From Bacteroidales bacterium (GTDB lineage: Bacteria; Bacteroidota; Bacteroidia; Bacteroidales; UBA932): a DNA stretch of 64,000 nucleotides. Positions 54,294 through 63,537 of this stretch are shown piece after piece (the stretch's first letter is position 1; the number at the start of each line of letters is the position of its first letter). The stretch is taken from NCBI GenBank assembly GCA_028686425.1, contig JAQUBZ010000006.1:1-64000 (forward strand), written 5' to 3'. The position numbers and the translations under genes are program-made. The notes under the pieces were generated by a model. It did not search any database. It saw only the letters and a program-made list of their open reading frames with translations, and was not told the origin of the DNA.

Positions 54294-55901
54294 TTAAAAC
54301 GAAATGCCTGTTGTAAAAGTGACGGAATGATGCATATTACCTTTCAAATATACAATGTTCAGTCCATCAATAAATTTATAATCTACGTCAACATAGCCTG
54401 TTATCCCTTTCTTAAAGAAATGGGAATATCTGAATCCGGCATTTGCATTGATTCTACCTGCCGTAAGAAATTCAAACTCTCTCTGCAAAGCTGTCTCCAT
54501 AGTTTTGGGGACTTTCTGTGTGGTAACGGGGGCGTAAGTACCATCATTAAACATGGTTCCCGTCCCGAAGCCATACCCTCCGCCAAGTCTGAATCCGTAT
54601 ATCTGTTTATCTTTTATTATATTATAATTTCCCGATAAATAGCCTATTACACTCAAAATATCCTGTTTCCTATAGAAAGGATAGATAGATGTTGTAAGAT
54701 CTCTGTAAAAGGCATCTGCACCGGCTTTAAGGACAATTTCAGGGCAATATGACCTTATGCCCAGATTGGCCGTATATTCGAGATTGCCGACAATAGTGGC
54801 TCTATCGCACACTTCGTTATTGCCGAAGTAGCTGATAGTCTGTTTGCCGTCCTGATAGTTAATTCTATATATGTTTTCGTTATTGGAAAGCTGTCTGTAT
54901 GAGGCTGCAATCTTTACAATATGCTGTGATGTCGTGTTGCTGAAAGAAAGATGACCCGAGTAGTCAAGCTCCATCCCGTTATCTTCCAGATAGACAATGG
55001 TTGACTGAGACCTCTTACCATAATATCCGTTTCTTGACTTGTAGGTAAATTCGTTGAAGAAATGCACTTCAGGTGAAATCTTGAAATCAAGCTGAAGTGA
55101 ACCTCCCTGAAATTTACTCACACTCGGAATGTTGGAAGCAAGATCGGTATAACCTTGTTCCGCAGACTGTTCACGTTTTCCGTAAAACGCTCCGAAATCA
55201 ATCAGATAGTCATAAAACTTATCTGTGGTTCCGTAAATGTTGAAATAGAGACTTTCGACATATCTCTTGTATAGGTAGTTAAGCCCGATATTGACCACAT
55301 TGCCCAACTGATAGCTCAATCCTGCGGTTACAGTCATATTCAACAAGCCGTTGGAATGACGAATATCTCTTGCCTTGGAGTAGTTGCCGCTTGTATAATC
55401 AATCTTGCCACCGATACGAAATCCTTTGGCAACATCCACACCTACGCCTCCGACGAGATGATACATTTCCTTTGTCTTACGACCGTATGTTGTATCGGAC
55501 ATTTCAACAATATTAAAGGACGAGAAATAGGGGTCGATAAAGACCGAACCCCCCATTTCCTGCCCTCTGAAATAATCATAAGAGAGTTTCCCGTAGAGAA
55601 ATACATTTTCTCCGAGACGGGAAAATGACTCTGTCATTGCACCGATATCATAACTATTGCCGGATTGATGATAATTGACAAAACCGCCATTGCCTTTGTT
55701 GAAAGCTGCTTCAAATATTGAAGTATTTTGGACGGGGATATTGCATAATCCCGAAGCATTATTACTTGTCAACCAGCCATTGGAATTCTTGATAAAATCA
55801 AAATTATAATAGTTTTTATCCGATGACTGAGCTTTCAGAGTGTATGAACACACACCCAAAAGCAATAACATCCATCCAACTCTAATTACATATCGTTTCA
55901 T
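54294..55901 (-). CDS. DUF6850-type outer-membrane beta-barrel protein
   Basis: A 535-residue exported protein (signal VGWMLLLLGVCSYTLKAQ) dominated by alternating aromatic beta strands and ending in F (TFTTGISF), as barrels do. The DUF6850 assignment rests on overall pattern and on its place beside a DUF4876 protein and a TonB receptor. It may be a pore or accessory of the receptor. Function unknown. Confidence 0.7.
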   Translation of the reverse strand: MKRYVIRVGWMLLLLGVCSYTLKAQSSDKNYYNFDFIKNSNGWLTSNNASGLCNIPVQNTSIFEAAFNKGNGGFVNYHQSGNSYDIGAMTESFSRLGENVFLYGKLSYDYFRGQEMGGSVFIDPYFSSFNIVEMSDTTYGRKTKEMYHLVGGVGVDVAKGFRIGGKIDYTSGNYSKARDIRHSNGLLNMTVTAGLSYQLGNVVNIGLNYLYKRYVESLYFNIYGTTDKFYDYLIDFGAFYGKREQSAEQGYTDLASNIPSVSKFQGGSLQLDFKISPEVHFFNEFTYKSRNGYYGKRSQSTIVYLEDNGMELDYSGHLSFSNTTSQHIVKIAASYRQLSNNENIYRINYQDGKQTISYFGNNEVCDRATIVGNLEYTANLGIRSYCPEIVLKAGADAFYRDLTTSIYPFYRKQDILSVIGYLSGNYNIIKDKQIYGFRLGGGYGFGTGTMFNDGTYAPVTTQKVPKTMETALQREFEFLTAGRINANAGFRYSHFFKKGITGYVDVDYKFIDGLNIVYLKGNMHHSVTFTTGISF

Positions 55902-55907
55902 GATTGT

Positions 55908-57251
55908 TTATTTTCTTAATGCTGCCTGTTTGCGCATGTGATAATCGTTTGTAGAATTGTTGGTATCCATGAAGATGATGACTGCACCGTTCTTGATTGA
56001 AGCTTCTGCATCGAGTCCGCTCGGATCTGTAGTACCACCCTCAACATCTGATGTACCGAGGCTGTATCCTGAGACAAGTTTACCCGTATTTCCTGGATAA
56101 GCTTCGGTAGCTGCCTTGTCAATGTTACGATATATCGAATAACCTTTGTTATTTATAAATGGAATATTACCTGCATCAACCTCTGCAATAAGACGTTTCT
56201 GATTGTTTGTCGCACCTATCTTGAATCCCTCGACAGCATCGATAACCCAATCGGTAGGAACCCATTTACGTTTCATGACAGCAAGGTTGTTGTATAAGTT
56301 TTCATTTGAAGTATCTTCAAAGAACGATTGAGGAGTAACACCGTCCGGGGTGATGAAAATAAAGAATGCAGGGCTTGCCACCGATGTTGTCCAACCATTG
56401 CCACTACCATATTTGTAAGCTTTCAAATATTGAGAGGTAGGTATTTTTTCTGATGGTACCGGATACCACGAAGTATTATTGTAACCACTTTCAGGATCAT
56501 AACACGGATAGTATGAAGCATCGCTCAAATCGACTGAATTGACATAAGTCTGAGTGTTGTCGATTGCACCGGCAATAACGACTACTACTTGTGAATAGGG
56601 TTTCAGAATAGGAGCATTTGTGCCAAATGACCAATAGCCGTGACCTGCAGGAACTTTGTGCTGACTTTCGTATGAAAGGACACCATTAACATAGTCATTG
56701 TTTGTGCCGCTTGAATTATATGGCAGAGGAATGGCAATACAGAGATTCTTCAAGTCGGCATCAATCGGAGAGTTGTTATAAAGTACCATGTATTTGTCAT
56801 ACGCAAAAGAGCCTGAGCCGTCATTCTTAGGGCAGCCTCCGATATATACCTCTTTGATGATGATTTGTTTGGCTTCGGATTCAATCATAGTGACATTGAC
56901 AGGCAGAGGATTCTTCTCCCAATCTTTAGTTACGGTTACACCCGATTTGATTCCGTTAAACGAAACAGCCGTACCGGCACTTGCTCTTGTTTCAAAAGCA
57001 GAAATATCGTACATGCCGGCAACTACAGCAAGAACTGCTGTACCGTTTGCATCGGTTACGCTTGAATATTCCATTTCATTGGTGGTATTTTTGGCGGTAA
57101 CGGTCACACCGGCAACAGCCGTAAATTCACTTCCGACAGGGTACTCAAGAGATACAGTCACATTGTAAGTCTTGTAAGGATCGTCTTTATGACAAGAGCA
57201 TAAAGTCAGGGCTACAAGAGCACAAAATAGGATTGTCAGTAATTTTTTCAT
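55908..57251 (-). CDS. DUF4876-type lipoprotein
   Basis: A 447-residue lipoprotein (lipobox LTLCSC). The first ~100 residues form a carboxypeptidase-regulatory-like beta domain (VAGVTVTAKNTTNEMEYSSV). The rest contains a lamin-tail-like core (IIIKEVYIGGCPKNDGSGSF; YDKYMVLYNNSPIDADLKNL). This fits DUF4876. It is encoded between a TonB receptor and a barrel protein and may be a surface ligand-binding partner. Function unknown. Confidence 0.72.
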   Translation of the reverse strand: MKKLLTILFCALVALTLCSCHKDDPYKTYNVTVSLEYPVGSEFTAVAGVTVTAKNTTNEMEYSSVTDANGTAVLAVVAGMYDISAFETRASAGTAVSFNGIKSGVTVTKDWEKNPLPVNVTMIESEAKQIIIKEVYIGGCPKNDGSGSFAYDKYMVLYNNSPIDADLKNLCIAIPLPYNSSGTNNDYVNGVLSYESQHKVPAGHGYWSFGTNAPILKPYSQVVVVIAGAIDNTQTYVNSVDLSDASYYPCYDPESGYNNTSWYPVPSEKIPTSQYLKAYKYGSGNGWTTSVASPAFFIFITPDGVTPQSFFEDTSNENLYNNLAVMKRKWVPTDWVIDAVEGFKIGATNNQKRLIAEVDAGNIPFINNKGYSIYRNIDKAATEAYPGNTGKLVSGYSLGTSDVEGGTTDPSGLDAEASIKNGAVIIFMDTNNSTNDYHMRKQAALRK

Positions 57252-57277
57252 GATAAAATGTTTATTGTATTAGTAAA

Positions 57278-60217
57278 TTATATTTTCAGTCGTAAAGTCA
57301 GTCCGTAATAGAATCGTGGAATATACTCGGAATAAAAGAGAGATGTCTCCAGATCGGCTTGTGAGGAGTGATATTTGGCTGTAGTATTAAAGAAGTTGTT
57401 GGCATAGAAAGACAAGGATGCAATCTTGCCGATTTCTTTGGTAACACTGATACTTGCGCTAAAATATGGGGAAATAACATTTCCTCTGAAATAATAATTG
57501 CTAGAAGTTTTTTTAACTAACTGGTTCAACTCCGAAAAGAGTTTAGGGTCATTATCCTTGGCCCATATAAATTTCTCGAGGAAAGGAATCTTCGTATCAG
57601 GATCACTGAAAGTCGAATAATACAGTGGATACTTGGCCGCAAAAGTATAAATGTCGTTGAATTCTGTTCCGATAGGCAGATTGTTATCTTTTCCGATAGG
57701 ATATACTATCTGACCTCCACTATATTCCGATATATTGTGAGTGTATGTATATAAAGCACTTTCAACTCTCAATGAGAATATCAGACGTGCTTTTGGAATA
57801 TGTGTGGTAAAAGTAACGTTGTTGCGAACTCTGGCAGACTCGCTTCCATTGCTTGTCATGTTGTCGGATCCCACATAATATCCTACATACTGATAAGGGG
57901 TAACCCCGTCTGACATAGTCACTGCATTAGGATAATTGCTATTGATAACTTCGGAATATCCTCTGTAATGGTAATAGGTACCGTCAATCCTTATGGAAGT
58001 CATAATCGGTTTGATCTGTCCGAAATCAATCACCCATTCGATACCTTTTCTTACAGCAGGAATAGGCTCGTTCACCATTGTGGTCTGACTGACAAACATA
58101 TTCTTATCCTTATATTCCAATATCCGGTCGGCAATCGCTCCGGTCTTGTCTTTTACCGTGACAACGCCGCTCTTTTGATCTATCTCATAAATTCTGTTGG
58201 CAGACGGAATAGGGCACGATTCGAGGTTACGCTGATCAGTCCACTTATAGGTAAACGGAGTATAAGTCTGGAGTGAAGTATAAGCATTAAGTGTTTTATT
58301 ATAGTATGCTGATAATGAAACTTTCACACCGGCAACATCTGCCTCTATTCCAATTTCCGACTGCTGACCTTTCTGCCAACGCAGATCAGGATTGTACTCA
58401 ATAGTCTTTGGTAAAATATAATAGGCATAATATGCAGAACCGTCAGCAGTTGTAGCCGGAGCAAACACTTGCACTTGATAGTAGCTCGGTGCCGGATACA
58501 AGACACTGAATGATGGCAGTTTGACAGCCACACCCCAACTCGCCCTTGCAGACAACTCTCTCAACACGCGGCTTTTATTGTATCTGAAGATGTTGTATTT
58601 GGCATTGAATCTGGGAGAGAGACTGTTGACAGTGCCATAACCCGAATTGTTAATCATGGTCCATTCGGAACGGATGCCACCGATCAGATTGAGAGATGTA
58701 GTTCCGATGGGAATAGTGATGTTGTCCTCTGCATAAGCTGCAATATTGTTGATAAACGGAACTTCGTTGTAAGGATATGGTCTCCAGTCAGGAGCGAGCG
58801 AAAGATCCTCATAATAAGCCCCTTCCCCAAGATTTCCACTCCCTGTATAGTTGATTCCGAGCTTCACTTTATTGATTATCGAACCGAAATCGTGTGCCCA
58901 ATTGACTTTCAAATGTATATTGTAATCCAGCGGCTTGTTATCGACAAACTTTTTTTCATACCAATAGCCTGCAGGTCTCAAAATAACTTCCGCATCAGGA
59001 TTCACGCTGTATGGTGTGGAAACGAAATACCCTTCGGTCATACCGTGAAGAGAGGAAGTCGATCCTGCACTTGATTTATTTGTATTTTCAGTACTCATCT
59101 GATTGGAATATACGATGGAGCCGGTCAGTTCGACATTTGTAATCCATTGCTTGTTGAGCAGCCAATTGAGAGAGAAGTTTCCCCTGATGGTATTGTCCTT
59201 GACCTTCTTGTAAGTATCTTTAAATGCGTCTGGGTCGGCCATGTCGTTATAACCTCCGAGGTTTCCTGTAACACCGGCTGAAAATTTGACCGGCTGGTCT
59301 CCGGACATAAAGGTATTGGAATAAATGGCCGACAGATTGTTTCTGTCGTAGGTGGTATATGGAGAGGCGAGCTGCGCTATAGACTTTGTCCTCTCGGCGC
59401 TGATGTTCAGAACCCCCGTCTTCCCTCCGAGGTCAATACCTTTGCTGATAGAATATTGTTTTGTATTCGGACTCATCGAAATTGTGGCCATCAGCGGAGT
59501 TTTTCCTTTCTTGGTATTGATCTTGACTATACCGTTTGTCATATCTCCGTGTTCTACAGAAGGAACACCTGTAATTACTTCGATAGACTCCACATTGGAA
59601 GAGGCCACATTCTTGGTGGAAGCCCCCTGAGTCTCCGAAAATGAAGAGTTGTTTGAAAGACGTATCCCGTCCACCTCGACTGCAGTGCCGAAAGAAGATA
59701 AACTCTTCTCGTTGGAACGTATTTCAATCCTTTGAAGAGCTCCGTCCGTCAAATTGGAAGATTTGAGAGACTGACCTCCGGGAAGAAGGGATGTAATATC
59801 GGCAACACTCACCACCTGCATGTGTTCAAGGGCAGTTCTGTCGATTGTTCGGCTCGTAGTTGCACTATTGACATTCTCTTTGGCCGTCACGACTGCGCTT
59901 GTCAATGTAAGGTCATCCTCTTCCAAATAAAATTTGGTATTGGTTATATCCTTTGTGACATCTATTTCAAAATCCCTTGAGGCATAGCCCAGACAGGATA
60001 TTTCGACTTTTGTTTTTCCCTTGGAAACTCCTTTGATTACAAATTCTCCCTTTTCATTCGCCACGGCCCACAACTCCTTATCTGTCATGACAACTGTGGC
60101 AAATTCTACCGGATCATTTGTTCCCTTTATCAGGACTTTTCCTGAAAACACATATTTCTGAGAAAAAGCAGAAATAGACAAAAACAACAGGACAATCGTC
60201 AAGGTTAAGTGTTTCAT
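57278..60217 (-). CDS. TonB-dependent receptor partnered with DUF4876/DUF6850 proteins
   Basis: An outer-membrane transporter of 979 residues. It has a signal peptide (MKHLTLTIVLLFLSISAFSQ), a carboxypeptidase-regulatory-like domain (VFSGKVLIKGTNDPVEFATV), a plug (GTAVEVDGIRLSNNSSFSET; VESIEVITGVPSVEHGDMTN) and a barrel ending in LTLRLKI. It lacks SusC hallmarks. It lies 11 bases behind a BACON lipoprotein and 26 bases before DUF4876. The substrate is unknown; the downstream peptidases suggest peptides. Confidence 0.9.
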   Translation of the reverse strand: MKHLTLTIVLLFLSISAFSQKYVFSGKVLIKGTNDPVEFATVVMTDKELWAVANEKGEFVIKGVSKGKTKVEISCLGYASRDFEIDVTKDITNTKFYLEEDDLTLTSAVVTAKENVNSATTSRTIDRTALEHMQVVSVADITSLLPGGQSLKSSNLTDGALQRIEIRSNEKSLSSFGTAVEVDGIRLSNNSSFSETQGASTKNVASSNVESIEVITGVPSVEHGDMTNGIVKINTKKGKTPLMATISMSPNTKQYSISKGIDLGGKTGVLNISAERTKSIAQLASPYTTYDRNNLSAIYSNTFMSGDQPVKFSAGVTGNLGGYNDMADPDAFKDTYKKVKDNTIRGNFSLNWLLNKQWITNVELTGSIVYSNQMSTENTNKSSAGSTSSLHGMTEGYFVSTPYSVNPDAEVILRPAGYWYEKKFVDNKPLDYNIHLKVNWAHDFGSIINKVKLGINYTGSGNLGEGAYYEDLSLAPDWRPYPYNEVPFINNIAAYAEDNITIPIGTTSLNLIGGIRSEWTMINNSGYGTVNSLSPRFNAKYNIFRYNKSRVLRELSARASWGVAVKLPSFSVLYPAPSYYQVQVFAPATTADGSAYYAYYILPKTIEYNPDLRWQKGQQSEIGIEADVAGVKVSLSAYYNKTLNAYTSLQTYTPFTYKWTDQRNLESCPIPSANRIYEIDQKSGVVTVKDKTGAIADRILEYKDKNMFVSQTTMVNEPIPAVRKGIEWVIDFGQIKPIMTSIRIDGTYYHYRGYSEVINSNYPNAVTMSDGVTPYQYVGYYVGSDNMTSNGSESARVRNNVTFTTHIPKARLIFSLRVESALYTYTHNISEYSGGQIVYPIGKDNNLPIGTEFNDIYTFAAKYPLYYSTFSDPDTKIPFLEKFIWAKDNDPKLFSELNQLVKKTSSNYYFRGNVISPYFSASISVTKEIGKIASLSFYANNFFNTTAKYHSSQADLETSLFYSEYIPRFYYGLTLRLKI

Positions 60218-60228
60218 TGTATCTTAGT

Positions 60229-60834
60229 TTAATGGCTTAACTGATTAATGGTAAATTGCGCTTTCACACTGCTGTCATCCTTCAAGGCCAGAGTTACGGC
60301 AAACTGCCTGTTGAGATCGGTCGTATTTTGAGGGATAATCACAAAAAGAGTTGCATTATTATCGCCGGATGCGGGAGAGACTGAAATCACAGGAGATATT
60401 TCAGCCACTGTCCATGACCTGTTGGAATAAACCGAAATATTAAGTCCTCCTCCATCTGCAACAGCCGTAAATTCACTCTGTGCAACATAAATAAAAGGCA
60501 CTGCAGCCTGAGTAATGACTGTCTTGGCTGTGGCGGAAGCCTCTTCTCCCTTTGCCGTATATGTCACTCTTATTGATTGAGTATCAATAGATTCATTCTT
60601 AGAAACAACTATTTTCACCACTTCGCCGCCAACACCCGATGAGGGAGTTATTTTCACATTGTCACAATCACAACTTGCAGTCCATGATACGTTTGAGGTA
60701 ACGATAACAGATATTGAACCACCGATATAATCCATTTCGGAAGTCAATACATCAACACTGATAGCAGGGGTTACCACTTTATGGCAGGAAACGAAAACCA
60801 TAGCTGCAATAATTAATAGCGAGATTCTTTTCAT
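60229..60834 (-). CDS. Lipoprotein with two BACON domains
   Basis: A 201-residue lipoprotein (lipobox AMVFVSC) consisting of two BACON beta-sandwiches. The first is about 30-110 (SNVSWTASCDCDNVKITPSS), the second about 115-201 (SNRSWTVAEISPVISVSPAS, INQLSH at the end). BACON domains usually tether or space surface enzymes and binding proteins. It is the first gene of the long peptidase/TonB operon. Confidence 0.85.
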   Translation of the reverse strand: MKRISLLIIAAMVFVSCHKVVTPAISVDVLTSEMDYIGGSISVIVTSNVSWTASCDCDNVKITPSSGVGGEVVKIVVSKNESIDTQSIRVTYTAKGEEASATAKTVITQAAVPFIYVAQSEFTAVADGGGLNISVYSNRSWTVAEISPVISVSPASGDNNATLFVIIPQNTTDLNRQFAVTLALKDDSSVKAQFTINQLSH

Positions 60835-60880
60835 ATAAGTAATTTTATTAAAAATAGCACAATTATTGCTTTACAGCCTA

Positions 60881-60888
60881 CAAAGGTA
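60881..60888 (-). promoter_or_regulatory. -7 box of the BACON/TonB/peptidase operon
   Basis: On the minus strand this reads TACCTTTG, 47 bases upstream of the ATG. It faces a divergent box only 11 bases away. Confidence 0.5.
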
Positions 60889-60899
60889 CATTTTTTTTA

Positions 60900-60907
60900 T
60901 AACTTTG
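60900..60907 (+). promoter_or_regulatory. -7 box for the small BACON lipoprotein
   Basis: TAACTTTG lies 18 bases upstream of ATG 60926. It also shows that the longer frame from 60866 is not translated from its first ATG. Confidence 0.55.
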
Positions 60908-60925
60908 CCACATATTAAATACCTG

Positions 60926-61276
60926 ATGAAGAAAATACCTGCATTTTTTGCCTCAACTATTCTCGTTTTGGTTGCAATCGCACAGTTTACCTCCTGCGAA
61001 AAATACGTATTGCCCGAACTCGATGTAAGTGAAGACACTTTATTGTTTAGTAAAAAGGCTCAATTTCAGACAATTAACATAGTTACTAATGTTTCGTGGG
61101 CTTTGGAGGCTCCCGTACTTGAGACATGGCTCAACTGCTCGCCAATCTTCGGAGAAGGCGACTCGATTGTAACTGTAACTGTTCAGGAGAATACCGGCGA
61201 AATGCGAACCGCTGACGTTTCCATATTTTCCGAGACCATCAAAAGAAAGCTCGTAATTATACAGGACAGCATTTAG
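60926..61276 (+). CDS. Small lipoprotein with one BACON domain
   Basis: From ATG 60926 (MKKIPAFFASTILVLVAIAQ) it has 116 residues: lipobox (AQFTSC), then a single BACON domain (TNVSWALEAPVLETWLNCSP; VTVQENTGEMRTADVSIFSE). It is divergent from the operon that starts with a two-BACON lipoprotein and may have arisen with it by duplication. No enzymatic part is present. Its end overlaps a winged-helix remnant on the other strand. Confidence 0.75.
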   Translation: MKKIPAFFASTILVLVAIAQFTSCEKYVLPELDVSEDTLLFSKKAQFQTINIVTNVSWALEAPVLETWLNCSPIFGEGDSIVTVTVQENTGEMRTADVSIFSETIKRKLVIIQDSI

Positions 61277-61406
61277 ATACAATTTTCCAATGCCCGTTCT
61301 TGTCTGACCCGACACGGACAATGAGACCTTTTTCAACCAAAAGTTTAATACCTCGCGCTACAGTAATGCGCGATTGGGATTGACCGACTTTCCGCACGGC
61401 GCAATA
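61257..61406 (-). pseudogene. C-terminal remnant of a winged-helix (AAA_4-type) protein
   Basis: A 49-codon frame without a start reads VGQSQSRITVARGIKLLVEK, then GLIVRVGSDKNGHWKIV. This is the pattern of the C-terminal winged helix in Bacteroidota ATP-binding AAA_4 (COG2865-like) proteins, which usually ends in GLIERVGSxKxGxWKV. A stop codon precedes it in frame and the rest of the gene is missing. The remnant overlaps the end of the neighbouring lipoprotein gene by 20 bases. Confidence 0.6.
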
Positions 61407-61413
61407 TTATAAC

Positions 61414-61457
61414 AAAATTCCTCAAACTTCACAAATTACGTAAGTTTGAGGAATTTT
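61414..61457. terminator. Bidirectional terminator
   Basis: AAAATTCCTCAAACTT and AAGTTTGAGGAATTTT form a perfect 16-base-pair stem around a 12-base loop, with T-rich flanks in both directions. It lies between the converging BACON lipoprotein and SIS genes. Confidence 0.88.
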
Positions 61458-61509
61458 ATTTTCGTTTATTCTTCTGTCAGTCTCTTTCTGTTATGAAATC
61501 TGCAGATTA

Positions 61510-62271
61510 TTATAGTCCTACAACTCTTCTCTTGTATTCTTTGATACAGGCATCAAGTCTTTCGTGAGCCGTGGTGTCACCCGGAACATTGTGTGAAGGG
61601 TGAATGTAAAGTTTCACTCCGCGGTCTGCAAGGATTTCTGCAACAGTGCAGATAGTCATCCATACTGTTGTGATGAAAGCAACTGTAGAGATAGGACCGA
61701 TCTTGTCCTGATGTCCTTTCAAATCGACTGAAGCATCAACGAGAGGGCAGCATGAGTCAACTACGTAATCTGCTATCTGAAACAGATTCTTTCCCCCCGA
61801 ATGGCGAGGTTTCTTGTCGCCTGTCTGGGCAGCCGAACCAAACACAATGACCTTCATGCCACGTTTTTTGGCTTCAAGGGCTACATCGATATTGACGGCA
61901 TTTATACCGGTATGAGAGAAAAGCCATAACACATCTCTCTTATCGAAATTCCAGCTTTTCATGATTGCCTGACCGTAACCTTCTGTCCTTTCAAGGAAAA
62001 GGAACTGATCGATACCCATTTCACCGGTGATATGGGTGAAAAATGTCAATGGAAGCTCACATAGCGGGTGAAATCCTACGAAACCACCGATACGCGGATA
62101 CATTTCTTCAATAGGAAGGTTTGCGTGACCGCAACCGAAAGTGTGTACCCAGCGACCTGCCTGGATAGTGTCTGCCATTACCTCTGCAACTTTCTTGATG
62201 TTCTCCATCTGAGTTGCATCAATTGTGTTCATAACGCTCTGGGCGTTTTTTAACCATTCTTGTGCTAACAT
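61510..62271 (-). CDS. SIS-domain sugar isomerase-like protein (UPF0309 type)
   Basis: A 253-residue cytosolic protein with the SIS fold that binds phosphosugars. Visible are WVHTFGCGHANLPIEEMYPR near residues 41-60, FSHTGINAVNIDVALEAKKR (sugar-phosphate loop) and VIVFGSAAQ. UPF0309-family members have this length; their reaction is not established. It lies 68 bases behind the GH18 gene, so amino-sugar metabolism is a reasonable guess. Confidence 0.82.
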   Translation of the reverse strand: MLAQEWLKNAQSVMNTIDATQMENIKKVAEVMADTIQAGRWVHTFGCGHANLPIEEMYPRIGGFVGFHPLCELPLTFFTHITGEMGIDQFLFLERTEGYGQAIMKSWNFDKRDVLWLFSHTGINAVNIDVALEAKKRGMKVIVFGSAAQTGDKKPRHSGGKNLFQIADYVVDSCCPLVDASVDLKGHQDKIGPISTVAFITTVWMTICTVAEILADRGVKLYIHPSHNVPGDTTAHERLDACIKEYKRRVVGL

Positions 62272-62339
62272 TTTAAATATTTTTGTGCATTCGGGAGTTG
62301 AAAGACGAGCTGTCTATCTGCCCCGTAAATGCTGTTTTT

Positions 62340-63482
62340 CTATTTTTTCATCACAGCTTCCCACACCGCCTTGCGCAATGTCCCCTTTGCATCGTCTCCG
62401 TCATATTCCCAGCACATCATACCCTTGAGTCCCAACCCGTTGGCCCATGTCCCTTTGAGGGTGATACTCTGCTGATTGTCATATCCGCAATAAAACTTCC
62501 CGTCAGCGATGGTAGTAACGTATGGAACCGAAGCGGCATTATCCCAATTATCTGTCTTATATACAGCCTGATCCATAGTGAGAATCTTTTTATAGCTTAT
62601 TGCCGTGGGACTCTTGCTGAATGAACGGCGTCCGTAGAACGGGATTCCCAATACGATTTTGTCCGGAGGGACTCCTGCCGAGGTATAATTGGCGACAGCT
62701 CTTACGCAATCGTAGTAGGCGTTTGCCGAACGAAGTGCCGAGTGATGGTGCGGCTGTTCATCCATATCGTAAGTCATGACATTGACGTAATCCACGTATG
62801 GATTCACCCCTGCTATATCTATGTACCTCATTCCTGTGGATACAGATTTCTTGTCCATAACATATCCGGCATACGTAAGCAGATACTTGGTACCGAGGGT
62901 TGCCCTCAACTGCTTCATCAGCAATACGTGATTCTCGACATCCACTGCCGGATCGCAAGCGTGTCCGCTCCACGAAAGTCCCGGAAATTCCCAATCTATA
63001 TCTATTCCGTCTATTCCCCACTCTTCGATAAATGCAAGACAATCTTTTGCAAATGCCTTCCTTCCCTCATCCGTCTTTGCCATTGCCGAAAATCCTCCCC
63101 CCTGGCTGTTATCCGCATTTGAAACCAAATGTGTAAACGAGAGCAGTACCTTCAAGTCCGGATTGACATGTTTGAGATCTACTATACTCTTGAAGCGGGA
63201 TTCTTTTCCCTGAAGCTTAAATCCCTGATATACATTGTTACTCACATACAACTCCGCAAATGCGTAATTGATGTGTGTTATGAGCTTTGGGTCGGGAATT
63301 GTTGTTCCGTAATATGTTACATAGTGGATAGCCACTTTCCCGGCAACTCTTTCTGCAGGGACGTAAGGTTTTTCCTCCTCAGGTTTATCTTTTTCCGGAA
63401 CGTACGGGTCTTTCCCACAGCTTTGAATAATCACAATTAGCAAAACGGCTGTAAGAAGTGTATATAAAGTGTTACGTCTCAT
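62340..63482 (-). CDS. Glycoside hydrolase family 18 lipoprotein (chitinase-like)
   Basis: A 380-residue lipoprotein from ATG 63482 (lipobox IIQSC, C22), with a Pro/Glu/Lys linker at 25-43. The TIM barrel has the GH18 catalytic motif DGIDIDWE (158-165, E165 the acid) and the typical LSFTHLV and MTYDMDEQPHHHSALR strands. It should cleave beta-1,4-linked N-acetylglucosamine in chitin-type oligomers or N-glycans. The consensus promoter at 63507-63537 rules out the longer frame to 63518. Confidence 0.92.
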   Translation of the reverse strand: MRRNTLYTLLTAVLLIVIIQSCGKDPYVPEKDKPEEEKPYVPAERVAGKVAIHYVTYYGTTIPDPKLITHINYAFAELYVSNNVYQGFKLQGKESRFKSIVDLKHVNPDLKVLLSFTHLVSNADNSQGGGFSAMAKTDEGRKAFAKDCLAFIEEWGIDGIDIDWEFPGLSWSGHACDPAVDVENHVLLMKQLRATLGTKYLLTYAGYVMDKKSVSTGMRYIDIAGVNPYVDYVNVMTYDMDEQPHHHSALRSANAYYDCVRAVANYTSAGVPPDKIVLGIPFYGRRSFSKSPTAISYKKILTMDQAVYKTDNWDNAASVPYVTTIADGKFYCGYDNQQSITLKGTWANGLGLKGMMCWEYDGDDAKGTLRKAVWEAVMKK

Positions 63483-63506
63483 TGAAAAAGGTTTGATTTG
63501 AGGGTG

Positions 63507-63537
63507 CAAAGATACCATTAATTGAAAGTATTACAAA
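63507..63537 (-). promoter_or_regulatory. Bacteroidales promoter for the GH18 gene
   Basis: On the minus strand TTTG (63534-63537) and TATCTTTG (63507-63514) are 19 bases apart, a full consensus match. The -33 box touches the stop codon of the upstream gene. Confidence 0.8.

Noticed and set aside
61040-61336. A 98-codon minus-strand frame
   Set aside because: It lies antisense to the BACON lipoprotein in a different frame from the winged-helix remnant and has no recognisable pattern.
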